Both the position numbers and the translations under genes were made by a program. Source: Sphingomonas sp. LHG3406-1 (GTDB taxonomy: Bacteria; Pseudomonadota; Alphaproteobacteria; Sphingomonadales; Sphingomonadaceae). Taken from it: DNA of 64,000 nucleotides. How positions within the stretch are numbered: the stretch's first letter is position 1; the number at the start of each line of letters is the position of its first letter. Under the pieces are notes generated by a model. It was not told the origin of the DNA. It did not search any database and saw nothing but the letters and a program-made list of their open reading frames with translations. The stretch covers positions 1,758,501 through 1,822,500 of the forward strand of contig NZ_CP069128.1 of NCBI RefSeq assembly GCF_029637485.1, written 5' to 3'. Below are positions 10,357 to 17,592 of the stretch, piece after piece.

Positions 10357-11091
10357 ATGGCAATGGCTTCATCGCTCCGGCTGGGCGTCAACATCGACCA
10401 TGTCGCGACCATCCGGAACGCCCGCGGCGGCGACTTCCCCGATCCCGTGCGCGCCGCTCACGCCGCCGAAGCGGCAGGCGCGCAGGGCATCACCGCCCAC
10501 CTCCGCGAGGATCGCCGACACATTCGCGACGACGACCTCGTCCGGCTGAAGAACGAGATCGCGCTTCCCCTCAATCTCGAAATGGCCGCGACCGACGAGA
10601 TGCTGCGCATCGCGCTGGCCACCCGCCCACACGCCGCCTGCATCGTTCCGGAGAAGCGGGAGGAGCGGACCACCGAGGGAGGTCTCGACGCCCATGGCAT
10701 GCGGGAGAGCCTGCGCCGCTTCGTCGGGGAGCTCGGCAGCGCCGGCATCCGCGTGTCCCTCTTCGTTGAGCCCGAGGCTGCCCAGATCGACGCCGCGCTG
10801 AAGCTCGGGGCGCCGGTGGTCGAGCTCCACACCGGTCGCTACGCCCATCTTGGCGAAGGAGAGCGCGAGGCCGAGCTCAAGCGTCTCGCCGATGCCGCCG
10901 CGCTCGCCGCCAAGAACGGCATCGAGCCCCACGCCGGCCACGGCCTGACCTTCGCCAACGTCCAGCCGATCGCCGCCATCCCCCAGCTCGCCGAGCTCAA
11001 CATCGGTCATTTCCTGGTCGGCGAAGCGATCTTCGTCGGGCTGGATGCGAGCATCCGGCGGATGCGCGAGCTGATGGACAGCGCGCGATGA
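10357..11091 (+). CDS. pdxJ: Pyridoxine 5'-phosphate synthase
   Basis: PdxJ condenses 1-deoxy-D-xylulose 5-phosphate with 3-amino-2-oxopropyl phosphate to give pyridoxine 5'-phosphate, the last ring-forming step of vitamin B6 synthesis. Signatures are [48 protein letters not shown] and [13 protein letters not shown] choose the ATG at 10357 (244 residues, normal length); another ATG is at 10363 and a TTG at 10321 abuts the pyrE stop. The 3' end overlaps acpS by four bases (ATGA). Confidence 0.95.
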   Translation: MAMASSLRLGVNIDHVATIRNARGGDFPDPVRAAHAAEAAGAQGITAHLREDRRHIRDDDLVRLKNEIALPLNLEMAATDEMLRIALATRPHAACIVPEKREERTTEGGLDAHGMRESLRRFVGELGSAGIRVSLFVEPEAAQIDAALKLGAPVVELHTGRYAHLGEGEREAELKRLADAAALAAKNGIEPHAGHGLTFANVQPIAAIPQLAELNIGHFLVGEAIFVGLDASIRRMRELMDSAR

Positions 11092-11498
11092 TCGTCGGTC
11101 TCGGCTCCGATCTTTGCAATATCGAGCGGATCCAGTCCTCCTTCGATCGCTTCGGCGACCGGTTCCTCACCCGCGTCTTCACCGCCACCGAGCAGGCCAA
11201 GGCCAGGCGTCGTCCCTTCACCATCGCCGGGACCCTCGCCAAGCGCTTCGCCGCCAAGGAGGCCTTCTCCAAGGCGGTCGGCACCGGCTTCAAGAACGGC
11301 GTGTTCATGAAGGACATCGGCGTCGTCAATCTGCCAAGCGGCGCGCCCACTCTACGACTGACGGGCGGAGCGGCCGAGCGCCTTGACGCGCTCACCCCTC
11401 CGGGCCACGCCATGCGCGTGCATCTGACGATGACGGACGACCACCCCTGGGCGCAGGCGTTCGTCATTCTCGAAGCCGTGCCGATTGCGGAGACCTGA
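11088..11498 (+). CDS. acpS: Holo-[acyl-carrier-protein] synthase
   Basis: This 136-residue enzyme transfers 4'-phosphopantetheine from CoA to apo-ACP, activating fatty acid synthesis. It has the [12 protein letters not shown] motif with the metal-binding aspartate at residue 8 and the [16 protein letters not shown] motif around residues 52-67. It is translationally coupled to pdxJ (ATGA overlap) and directly followed by lepB with no spacer. The pdxJ-acpS-lepB order is a conserved alphaproteobacterial arrangement. Confidence 0.95.
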   Translation: MIVGLGSDLCNIERIQSSFDRFGDRFLTRVFTATEQAKARRRPFTIAGTLAKRFAAKEAFSKAVGTGFKNGVFMKDIGVVNLPSGAPTLRLTGGAAERLDALTPPGHAMRVHLTMTDDHPWAQAFVILEAVPIAET

Positions 11499-12383
11499 GT
11501 GAGCGAGACCCTGGCCAGCGAGGCCGACCTTCCGAAGACCGGCAGCGAGCCGCCCCCCGCCGTCGCCGAACCGGCCAAGAAGGGCTCCGCCCTGTGGCGC
11601 GAGGTCAAGGGCCTGTTCTGGGTGCTGGTCGCCGTGCTGGCCTTCCACAGCTTCGTCGCCAAGCCCTTCTACATCCCGTCGGAATCGATGATGCCGGCCC
11701 TGCTCAAGGGCGACCGGCTGGTGGTCAGCAAATATCCCTATGGCTGGTCGTGGGTCAGCCCGAGCTTCTATCTCTGGCCGCAGCAGTCCGGACGCATCTT
11801 CGGCAGCCTGCCCAGGCAGGGCGACATCGTCATCGTTACCCCGCCGGGCCGCAAGGAAGACTGGATCAAGCGGGTGGTCGGTCTTCCCGGCGACACGGTC
11901 GAGGTGCGGGACGGCCGGCTGATCCTGAACGGCATCCCGGTCAAGCGCCAGGTCCTGCCGGCGCGGCTGGTTCCGGTGGACGCCAACGCGCCGTGCGGCG
12001 TGGAGCAGTTCGCGGGCCGGCTGGTTCAGCAGGGCGACGGCAGCTTCGCCTGTTTGCTGCCGATCGTTCGCGAAACCCTTCCCAACGGCGCCACCTACGA
12101 CACGGTCGACCTCGGCCAGTCGCAGGGCGATGATTTCTCGCCTGTCAGGGTGCCCGCCAACCACGTCTTCCTGATGGGCGACAATCGCGACCGCAGCGCC
12201 GACAGCCGATTCGGCCTTGAGGAGACCGGGCTCGGCGGCGCGGTGCCGTGGGAGAATATCGGCGGCCGCGCCGAGTTCATCACCTTCAGCCTCGACGGGT
12301 CCGCCAGCTGGTGGAACCCGATCAGCTGGCTCACCAGCCTTCGTGGCGGGCGCGCTGGGACGAGCCTGAGGACAGGCGCCTGA
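11499..12383 (+). CDS. lepB: Signal peptidase I
   Basis: This 294-residue membrane-bound serine protease removes signal peptides from exported proteins. It has a single membrane anchor (about residues 38-54), the catalytic SESM box with S63, the general-base lysine K124 in DWIKRVVGLPGD, and the GDNRDRSADSRF box. It starts at a GTG immediately after the acpS stop. The N-terminal 30 residues are polar and Ala/Pro/Glu-rich. It faces the FKBP gene convergently. Confidence 0.96.
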   Translation: MSETLASEADLPKTGSEPPPAVAEPAKKGSALWREVKGLFWVLVAVLAFHSFVAKPFYIPSESMMPALLKGDRLVVSKYPYGWSWVSPSFYLWPQQSGRIFGSLPRQGDIVIVTPPGRKEDWIKRVVGLPGDTVEVRDGRLILNGIPVKRQVLPARLVPVDANAPCGVEQFAGRLVQQGDGSFACLLPIVRETLPNGATYDTVDLGQSQGDDFSPVRVPANHVFLMGDNRDRSADSRFGLEETGLGGAVPWENIGGRAEFITFSLDGSASWWNPISWLTSLRGGRAGTSLRTGA

Positions 12384-12405
12384 TCAGAACGCCACGGGCC
12401 GGGGC

Positions 12406-12936
12406 TTACTGGCCCGGCGCCGGAGTCGGCGGGGGAACCTCGGCGCCCGGCGGAAGGCCCTGCGCGCCGATCTGCGCCGCCGCATTCGGCACCACCCGCT
12501 TGATGGCGATCTCGAAATCGAGCGGGCTGTTCGGCGGGATGGGCGAACCCGGCGGCGGGTTGGCACCGTAGGCGAGCTCACCCGGGATGCGGACCTTGTA
12601 GCGGCCGTTCGGCTTCATGTTCTGGAGCGCCTCGGCAAAGCCCGGCACGACCTGCGCGACCAGCAGCGGGGCGTCCTGCGCCTCGTCGAACTTGGTCCCG
12701 TCCGGGAGCGTGCCGACATAGTCGATGATGACGCCGTCCTGCGGCCCGATCAGCTCACCCTCGCCCGCCTTGATGGTACGGATCTGCAGCCCGCTCGCAG
12801 TCACTTCCGGCCGCATCTGCCCGGCACCTGCCCAGGCCAGCGCGGCGCCGGCCAGCACCAGCAGGACGAGCCCGAAGGCAAGCCGCAGCCGCGTGGCGCG
12901 GGAGATCGGGCGGAAGGGGACCTGGGTGGCGCTCAT
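12406..12936 (-). CDS. FKBP-type peptidylprolyl isomerase, membrane anchored
   Basis: This 176-residue protein has an N-terminal membrane helix or uncleaved signal (residues 17-38) and an FKBP domain from about residue 45 to 150. It contains VIIDYVGTLPDGTKFDEA, a VVPGFAEALQNMK strand, and IPGELAYGANPP followed by SPLDFEIAIKRV. The tail is Pro/Gly/Ala-rich. It probably acts as a periplasmic folding catalyst. The ATG at 12936 is preferred over upstream in-frame starts because those would read through the rpsU terminator. Confidence 0.88.
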   Translation of the reverse strand: MSATQVPFRPISRATRLRLAFGLVLLVLAGAALAWAGAGQMRPEVTASGLQIRTIKAGEGELIGPQDGVIIDYVGTLPDGTKFDEAQDAPLLVAQVVPGFAEALQNMKPNGRYKVRIPGELAYGANPPPGSPIPPNSPLDFEIAIKRVVPNAAAQIGAQGLPPGAEVPPPTPAPGQ

Positions 12937-12973
12937 GCGGGTCAGTCCTGCTTGGAAGGGAGGCACAAAAGGA

Positions 12974-12999
12974 AAGGCCGCCCGGTAAGGGGCGGCCTT
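12974..12999 (-). terminator. rpsU terminator
   Basis: A perfect 10-bp stem (aaggccgccc with its complement) and a 6-base loop are followed on the minus strand by TTTCCTTTTG. It lies 32 bp beyond the rpsU stop and just before the FKBP start, so it should end most rpsU transcripts. Confidence 0.85.
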
Positions 13000-13031
13000 G
13001 GCTTGGGTCAAGAAAAACCGGTGTCCGGCGC

Positions 13032-13238
13032 TTAACGCGCACCCTCGCGCTCGGCACGCTTGCGCTCCAGCTTGCGGGCGCGGCGGATGGCGGCGGCGCG
13101 CTCACGGGCGCGCTTCTCGGAGGGCTTCTCGTAGTGACGGCGCAGCTTCATCTCGCGGTAGACGCCCTCGCGCTGCAGCTTCTTCTTGAGCGCGCGCAGC
13201 GCCTGGTCGACGTTATTGTCGCGAACGATGATTTGCAT
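13032..13238 (-). CDS. rpsU: 30S ribosomal protein bS21
   Basis: This 68-residue, highly basic protein has the bS21 signature [20 protein letters not shown], the [21 protein letters not shown] core and an Arg/Lys/Glu C-terminal helix. It binds the 30S subunit near the anti-Shine-Dalgarno region during initiation. The gene stands alone with its own upstream space and a strong terminator. Confidence 0.97.
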   Translation of the reverse strand: MQIIVRDNNVDQALRALKKKLQREGVYREMKLRRHYEKPSEKRARERAAAIRRARKLERKRAEREGAR

Positions 13239-13551
13239 AAAAGTCCGTCACTCCATTGTCTTAAGGTTGCGCCCACGCCGGCCGAATGCGGACGGCTAGG
13301 CATCGCACTGTCACGGACCGGAAGGTCCGGCCGACAGGCGACCAAAGCGGCTTGCGGGCAGACCAGAGGCCTCCCGGAAGGGGCGCCCTCTAACAGGCAT
13401 GCCGTGATTCGACAACCCGAAGGGACGGGTGCGACGAAGCGGCATTGCCAAGCGCTCGGAAGAGCCCGCCGCCTGCCCGTGGTTATCGTGCATTAACCTA
13501 TTGCCGTGTATAGGCTTTTCCATCGTTTCCAAACATCTGAAGGGGCAACGG
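13239..13551. other. Intergenic region, rpsU / L,D-transpeptidase-like gene
   Basis: This 313-bp stretch between two divergent genes must hold promoters for both. I see no convincing ORF, RNA gene or repeat. The last 50 bp before the plus-strand gene are AT-richer (gtgtataggcttttcc), a plausible promoter area. Confidence 0.5.
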
Positions 13552-14268
13552 ATGAGCGTCAATCGTCGTGACATGCTTCGGCACATCGGTCTTGGTGGCG
13601 GGGCTGCGCTCATCTCGGGCGCGGCGTTCGCGGCCGATCTGCCGGGTCTGATCGCGGGCCGGAAGCCGTTCGCCGGTGAGCCGCTGGCGCCGCTCGCCCC
13701 CGCGACGCCGACCATCGCCAATGCGCCGATCGTGCCTGCGCCGACCACTCCGGGCGGCATCGATCCGCAGCTGTTCGCACGCGCCAAGGCGGCGCTGGAG
13801 CGGCATCGCTCTTCGCTTCGCCACACCGACCGGATCGGCATCGCCGACTTCTCGGCTGCCAGTCGCGATCCGCGCTTCCATGTCGTCGACCTGGCCTCGG
13901 GCCGGGTCGAGAGCCACCGCGTCGCCCACGGCCGCGGGTCGGACCGTGGCCACACCGGCTTCCTTGAGCAGTTCTCGAACGACTTCGGCAGCAATGCGAC
14001 ATCGAATGGCGCCTATTCGACCGCCGACTTCTACCATGGCAAGTACGGCCTCTCGATGCGGCTGAACGGGCTCGACTGGTCGAACAACAATGCGCTGGAG
14101 CGGGCCATCGTGGTTCACCAGGCCTGGTATGCCGAGGCCGACATGATCGGTGCGCACGGCAAGCTCGGCCGCTCGGAAGGCTGCTTCGCCTTCGGCCGCA
14201 ACAGCCACTTCGAGATCATGCGCACGCTTGGTGAAGGCCGCATGATCTACGCGGACAAGCTGGCCTAG
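13552..14268 (+). CDS. YkuD_2-type L,D-transpeptidase-like protein with Tat signal
   Basis: This 238-residue protein begins with a twin-arginine signal (NRRDMLRHIGLGGGAAL, cleavage near residue 28) and a Pro/Ala linker. The domain matches the 'murein L,D-transpeptidase catalytic domain family' (PF13645-like): RVAHGRGSDRGHTGF, FSNDFGSNATSNGAYST, AIVVHQAWY (H189) and GRSEGCFAF with the candidate nucleophile C211. It probably cross-links or edits peptidoglycan or anchors proteins in the periplasm. Tat export is inferred from the RR motif. It faces another L,D-transpeptidase gene across a shared terminator. Confidence 0.85.
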   Translation: MSVNRRDMLRHIGLGGGAALISGAAFAADLPGLIAGRKPFAGEPLAPLAPATPTIANAPIVPAPTTPGGIDPQLFARAKAALERHRSSLRHTDRIGIADFSAASRDPRFHVVDLASGRVESHRVAHGRGSDRGHTGFLEQFSNDFGSNATSNGAYSTADFYHGKYGLSMRLNGLDWSNNNALERAIVVHQAWYAEADMIGAHGKLGRSEGCFAFGRNSHFEIMRTLGEGRMIYADKLA

Positions 14269-14306
14269 TCGCTCCCTCGTTGGTGCCGCTCCGGACCGAC
14301 AACTAG

Positions 14307-14332
14307 AAGGGCTCCCTGACTCGGGAGCCCTT
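14307..14332. terminator. Bidirectional terminator between two L,D-transpeptidase genes
   Basis: A perfect 10-bp stem (aagggctccc/gggagccctt) with a 6-base loop lies between the convergent genes ending at 14268 and 14337. It has a T-rich flank on the plus side (tctgtt), and the AA at the left base supplies Ts on the minus strand. Confidence 0.75.
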
Positions 14333-14336
14333 TCTG

Positions 14337-15653
14337 TTACCTAGCGGCGGACCGGACCTTCGGCCTGGCTACTCCGTCACGGTCGTTGAGGGCCGTGAGC
14401 ACCGGCGCATCGCGCTTGTAGAGATCGGTATACTTGACGATGTTGCCGTCGTTCAGCGCGGCAATCGAGAAATAGACGATGTAGACCGGCACCGGCTTCA
14501 CGAAGGTGGCCGCGACCGTCTTCTTCGATTCGAGCACGCCGTCGATCCGCTCGCGCGTCCACTCGCCGCCATCGTCACTCAGCAGCTCGGCCGCGAGGTC
14601 GAGGATATGCTCGGTGCGGATGCAGCCGTGGCTGAGAAAGCGCGAACGCGCGTCGAACAGGCCGCGGTTGTTGGTGTCGTGCAGATAGATGTTCTGCGGA
14701 TTGTACATGGTGAACTTGATCTTGCCGAGCGCATTGCCGGGCCCCGGCGGCTGCCGCCAGCGCTGCACGGTCCCGTCCTTGCGCTTGACCGCGACATAGC
14801 CGGCCTTGCCCGCCACTTCGCGCGACAGGCTCGGCGGCACCTCCCACCAGGGATTGAGGACCACGCCGGTCGCCTGCACCGCAAGCTGCGGGGTCGGGGT
14901 CTTCACCGCGCCGGCGATCGCCCGCCGCTTCCAGCGAGTGACGCTATCCTCGACGAGGGTGGCGTGTTCGCCGGGCACGTTGACGATGATATAACGGCTG
15001 CCGAGGTCGCGCGGCAGCCAGCGCCAGCGATCCATGTTGATGCGGATCTTGCCCACTGTCGCCGAATCGTTCGGGTCGGCCTTGGCGAGCGCGGCCTTGA
15101 GCGAGAGATATTGCGGGTGCGTCGGAAGCAGGCCGTTCAGCACGGTCGCGATGCCGACCCCGCCGATCGCCTGGTCGAGATGCGTGCGAAGCGCGCCTTC
15201 GGGCAGGTCGGGGTCGCGCACGTACCACTGGACCCGCGACGATCCGCGGACGTGGCCGAGCGCGAGATCGGTCGCGACCTTGTTGAAGGTGGTGGTCGCA
15301 ACCGCCGACATCGCGACCGGATCGCCGCCCTTCATTGCCGCCTCGAGCAGGGGAAGGTCATAGTCGCGCGGATCGAGGCCCTCGCGGCCGACCTGCCGGA
15401 CGTAGGCGAGCAGTTCGGCGACTTGGGCCTGTTGCCATACGGGCGGGGGAAGCTCGACCACCGGCGGCGCCTCCGGCGCTACGGGGCTGCCTGGCTGCGC
15501 GGGCGCCGGGGCGAGCGGATCGGCCCGCGGAGCCGTGGCGACCGGCGCGGCCGGAGCCATGTTCGGCGCCACCGGCGGGCGCGTCTGCGCCCAAGCCGTT
15601 CCAGCGCCCAGAGCCAGCATCACCGAACCCGCAACCAACCCGCGCATTTCCAT
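14337..15653 (-). CDS. YcbB/LdtD-like L,D-transpeptidase
   Basis: This 438-residue exported protein has a signal peptide (residues 1-22), a 50-residue Pro/Ala linker, a scaffold domain (about 75-205) and a YkuD catalytic domain (about 220-400). Catalytic landmarks are YLHDT (H325) and FLSHGCIRTEH with nucleophile C344; PVYIVYFSIAALNDG after the domain is typical of YcbB-type enzymes. These form 3-3 meso-diaminopimelate cross-links in peptidoglycan. The start could be residue 1 or the Met at residue 3. Its upstream region contains a perfect 20-bp palindrome. Confidence 0.92.
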   Translation of the reverse strand: MEMRGLVAGSVMLALGAGTAWAQTRPPVAPNMAPAAPVATAPRADPLAPAPAQPGSPVAPEAPPVVELPPPVWQQAQVAELLAYVRQVGREGLDPRDYDLPLLEAAMKGGDPVAMSAVATTTFNKVATDLALGHVRGSSRVQWYVRDPDLPEGALRTHLDQAIGGVGIATVLNGLLPTHPQYLSLKAALAKADPNDSATVGKIRINMDRWRWLPRDLGSRYIIVNVPGEHATLVEDSVTRWKRRAIAGAVKTPTPQLAVQATGVVLNPWWEVPPSLSREVAGKAGYVAVKRKDGTVQRWRQPPGPGNALGKIKFTMYNPQNIYLHDTNNRGLFDARSRFLSHGCIRTEHILDLAAELLSDDGGEWTRERIDGVLESKKTVAATFVKPVPVYIVYFSIAALNDGNIVKYTDLYKRDAPVLTALNDRDGVARPKVRSAAR

Positions 15654-15711
15654 CCCCGAACAATTTGACCCAAAATCAGTTCAGGCGCTTATCGCCACGG
15701 CTCCTGTTACC

Positions 15712-15731
15712 GGAGATGAACGTTCATCTCC
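15712..15731. promoter_or_regulatory. Perfect 20-bp palindrome, candidate operator
   Basis: GGAGATGAAC is followed directly by its reverse complement with no central gap. It lies 58 bp upstream of the L,D-transpeptidase start and about 170 bp upstream of the PilZ gene, in the only non-coding stretch between them. The dyad looks like a site for a dimeric regulator rather than a terminator: there is no loop and no T-run. The regulator is unknown. Confidence 0.5.
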
Positions 15732-15902
15732 AGTGGCCCTTGCGCCACATCGGGTCGTGATCCGGCACGCTTTGTCCATTGCGACCCGTTACTTAGCGAG
15801 CTCTGGCCTTTCGATCAGGATTGCGCCATAGGCGCGCGTTCGTGCCGCTCGCCGTGGCCATCCGGCCGGCACCCTCATGAACGCCCCAGGAGTTGTTTCG
15901 CC

Positions 15903-16217
15903 TTGGTCATCGACGCCCGCATTGCCAAGGACCTGACCGGCGAGGAGCGCCGCGGCCAGCCGCGCGCGCCGGTCGAGATCGAGGCGCATGTCCGGGAACT
16001 GGGAACGACCGGCAACGAAGCCCGTGTGCTCAATGTCTCGGCGACCGGCTTCATGGCCGAGACCAGCACCGTTTATGAGGTGGGTGCGCGCGTATGGCTG
16101 ATCCTGCCGGGCCGCGAGCGGGCAAGTGCGATCGTCCGCTGGACCGCCGCCGGCAAGCTCGGCGCCCAGTTCGCCGAACCGCTGAGCAACGAAGCGCTGC
16201 TGCAGATCGGCAGCTGA
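15903..16217 (+). CDS. PilZ domain protein
   Basis: This 104-residue single-domain protein has an Arg-rich N-terminal c-di-GMP-binding stretch (EERRGQPRAPVEIEAHV), the NVSATGF motif replacing the consensus D/NxSxxG, and beta strands through LIVRW-like SAIVRWTAAGKLGAQF. PilZ proteins bind cyclic di-GMP. I choose the TTG at 15903 because an AGGAG sits 10 bp upstream; no in-frame ATG precedes the domain. The start is therefore less certain than the domain. Confidence 0.82.
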   Translation: MVIDARIAKDLTGEERRGQPRAPVEIEAHVRELGTTGNEARVLNVSATGFMAETSTVYEVGARVWLILPGRERASAIVRWTAAGKLGAQFAEPLSNEALLQIGS

Positions 16218-16220
16218 AGT

Positions 16221-16862
16221 TCAGCGCTGGCGGGCCAGCGCCCGCTGCACCGTCGGCAGGATGCCCGTCACCATTCGCTTGATGCCCTCGAAGTTCGGAT
16301 GAACCCCGTCGCTCAGCAAAAGCGCGCGGTTTCCGACCACGCCTTGGAGGATGAACGGGTAGAGATCCGCATCATATTTGCGCGCAAGGCTGGGGAAGAT
16401 CGTCTCGTAGCGCCGGCGATAGTCGGGCCCCAGGTTGGGCGCCGCCAGCATGCCTGCGACCAGCACCGGCACCCCCTGCTTCTTGAGCTCGGCAAGGATG
16501 GCGTCGAGATTGGCCTCGGTCACCGCCGGATCGACCCCGCGCAGCATGTCGTTGGCGCCCAGTTCGACGATGGCGAGGTCGGGTTTCGAACCCATGCGCT
16601 GCAGCGTCCAGCCGAGACGCGCCCTGCCACCCGCCGTCGTGTCACCCGACACGCCGGCATCATGGACGCGCGCCTTGATTCCATGACGGCGCAGTGCATC
16701 CTGGAGCTGTGGAGCGAAACCGAGGCCCCGCCCCAGTCCATATCCGGCCGTCAGGCTGTCCCCGAAGGCCAGGATCAAAGGCCCGTCGCTTTTCGACAAA
16801 GGGACCTGTGCCGTCGCCGGAACGGCGGCGAAAAGGGCGGGAAGCAGGAGCCAGCGGTACAT
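16221..16862 (-). CDS. GDSL/SGNH arylesterase (TesA-like)
   Basis: This 213-residue SGNH hydrolase has a signal peptide (residues 1-18). Block I is FGDSLTAGYG with catalytic S36, block II VSGDTTAGG, block III ELGANDMLRG and block V LSDGVHPN holding the Asp/His pair. TesA-type enzymes are periplasmic thioesterases, lysophospholipases or arylesterases. It is divergent, over a 55-bp gap, from a YbbA/YbbP-like ABC pair; that trio is conserved in many Proteobacteria. Confidence 0.92.
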   Translation of the reverse strand: MYRWLLLPALFAAVPATAQVPLSKSDGPLILAFGDSLTAGYGLGRGLGFAPQLQDALRRHGIKARVHDAGVSGDTTAGGRARLGWTLQRMGSKPDLAIVELGANDMLRGVDPAVTEANLDAILAELKKQGVPVLVAGMLAAPNLGPDYRRRYETIFPSLARKYDADLYPFILQGVVGNRALLLSDGVHPNFEGIKRMVTGILPTVQRALARQR

Positions 16863-16917
16863 CCCTGACCATCTAGGCCATTGTCGCTGCCCTTCAAGCT
16901 TCCTAGCTGCCAGCGTA

Positions 16918-17592
16918 ATGACCCAGCCTCCCCTCATCCAGCTCGACGGCGTCCGCCTTACCCTCGGCGAGGGCGCCGCCCGGACCGAGATCCTCCGCGG
17001 CATCAGCCTGACCGTGGAGGAGGGAGAGACCGTCGCGGTCCTCGGTGCATCCGGATCGGGCAAGAGCTCGCTGATGGCGGTGATCGCCGGCCTGGAGCGG
17101 GCGACCAGCGGCACCGCCAGGGTGCTCGGCGAGGACATGAGCGCGCTGGGCGAGGACTCGCTGGCACGGCTGCGCGGCCGGTCCATCGGCGTGGTCCTCC
17201 AAGCTTTCCACCTGCTTCCGACCATGACCGCGCTGCAGAACGTGATGGTGCCGATGGAGCTGTCCGGCGCGGCCGATCCCCTGCCCCGCGCCCGCGCCGA
17301 GCTTGCCGCCGTCGGGCTGGCGGCCCGCGAGAACCACTACCCCGCGCAGCTGTCGGGCGGCGAGCAGCAGCGCGTCGCCATCGCCCGTGCCACGGCGCCA
17401 GCACCGAAACTGCTGCTGGCGGACGAGCCGACCGGCAACCTCGACGCGGCGACCGGCGCCAAGATCATCGACCTGCTGTTCGACCGGGTGGCGGCGGCCG
17501 GCGCCGGCCTGCTCGTCATCACCCATGACCCCGCCGTCGCCGCGCGCGCCGGGCGGATCGTCCGCATCGCCGACGGGCTGCTCGCGCAGTGA
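16918..17592 (+). CDS. ABC transporter ATP-binding protein (YbbA/LolD-type)
   Basis: This 224-residue ATPase has Walker A GASGSGKSS, the Q-loop VVLQAFHLLP, signature LSGGEQQRVAIARA, Walker B LLLADEPTGNLD and the H-loop VITHDP. The closest group by pattern is the MacB/LolD/YbbA class that powers FtsX-type permeases rather than classical transport. Its stop overlaps the permease start as GTGA. The function of YbbA/YbbP is unsettled; envelope or lipid-related roles are suggested by the adjacent TesA-like esterase. Confidence 0.93.
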   Translation: MTQPPLIQLDGVRLTLGEGAARTEILRGISLTVEEGETVAVLGASGSGKSSLMAVIAGLERATSGTARVLGEDMSALGEDSLARLRGRSIGVVLQAFHLLPTMTALQNVMVPMELSGAADPLPRARAELAAVGLAARENHYPAQLSGGEQQRVAIARATAPAPKLLLADEPTGNLDAATGAKIIDLLFDRVAAAGAGLLVITHDPAVAARAGRIVRIADGLLAQ

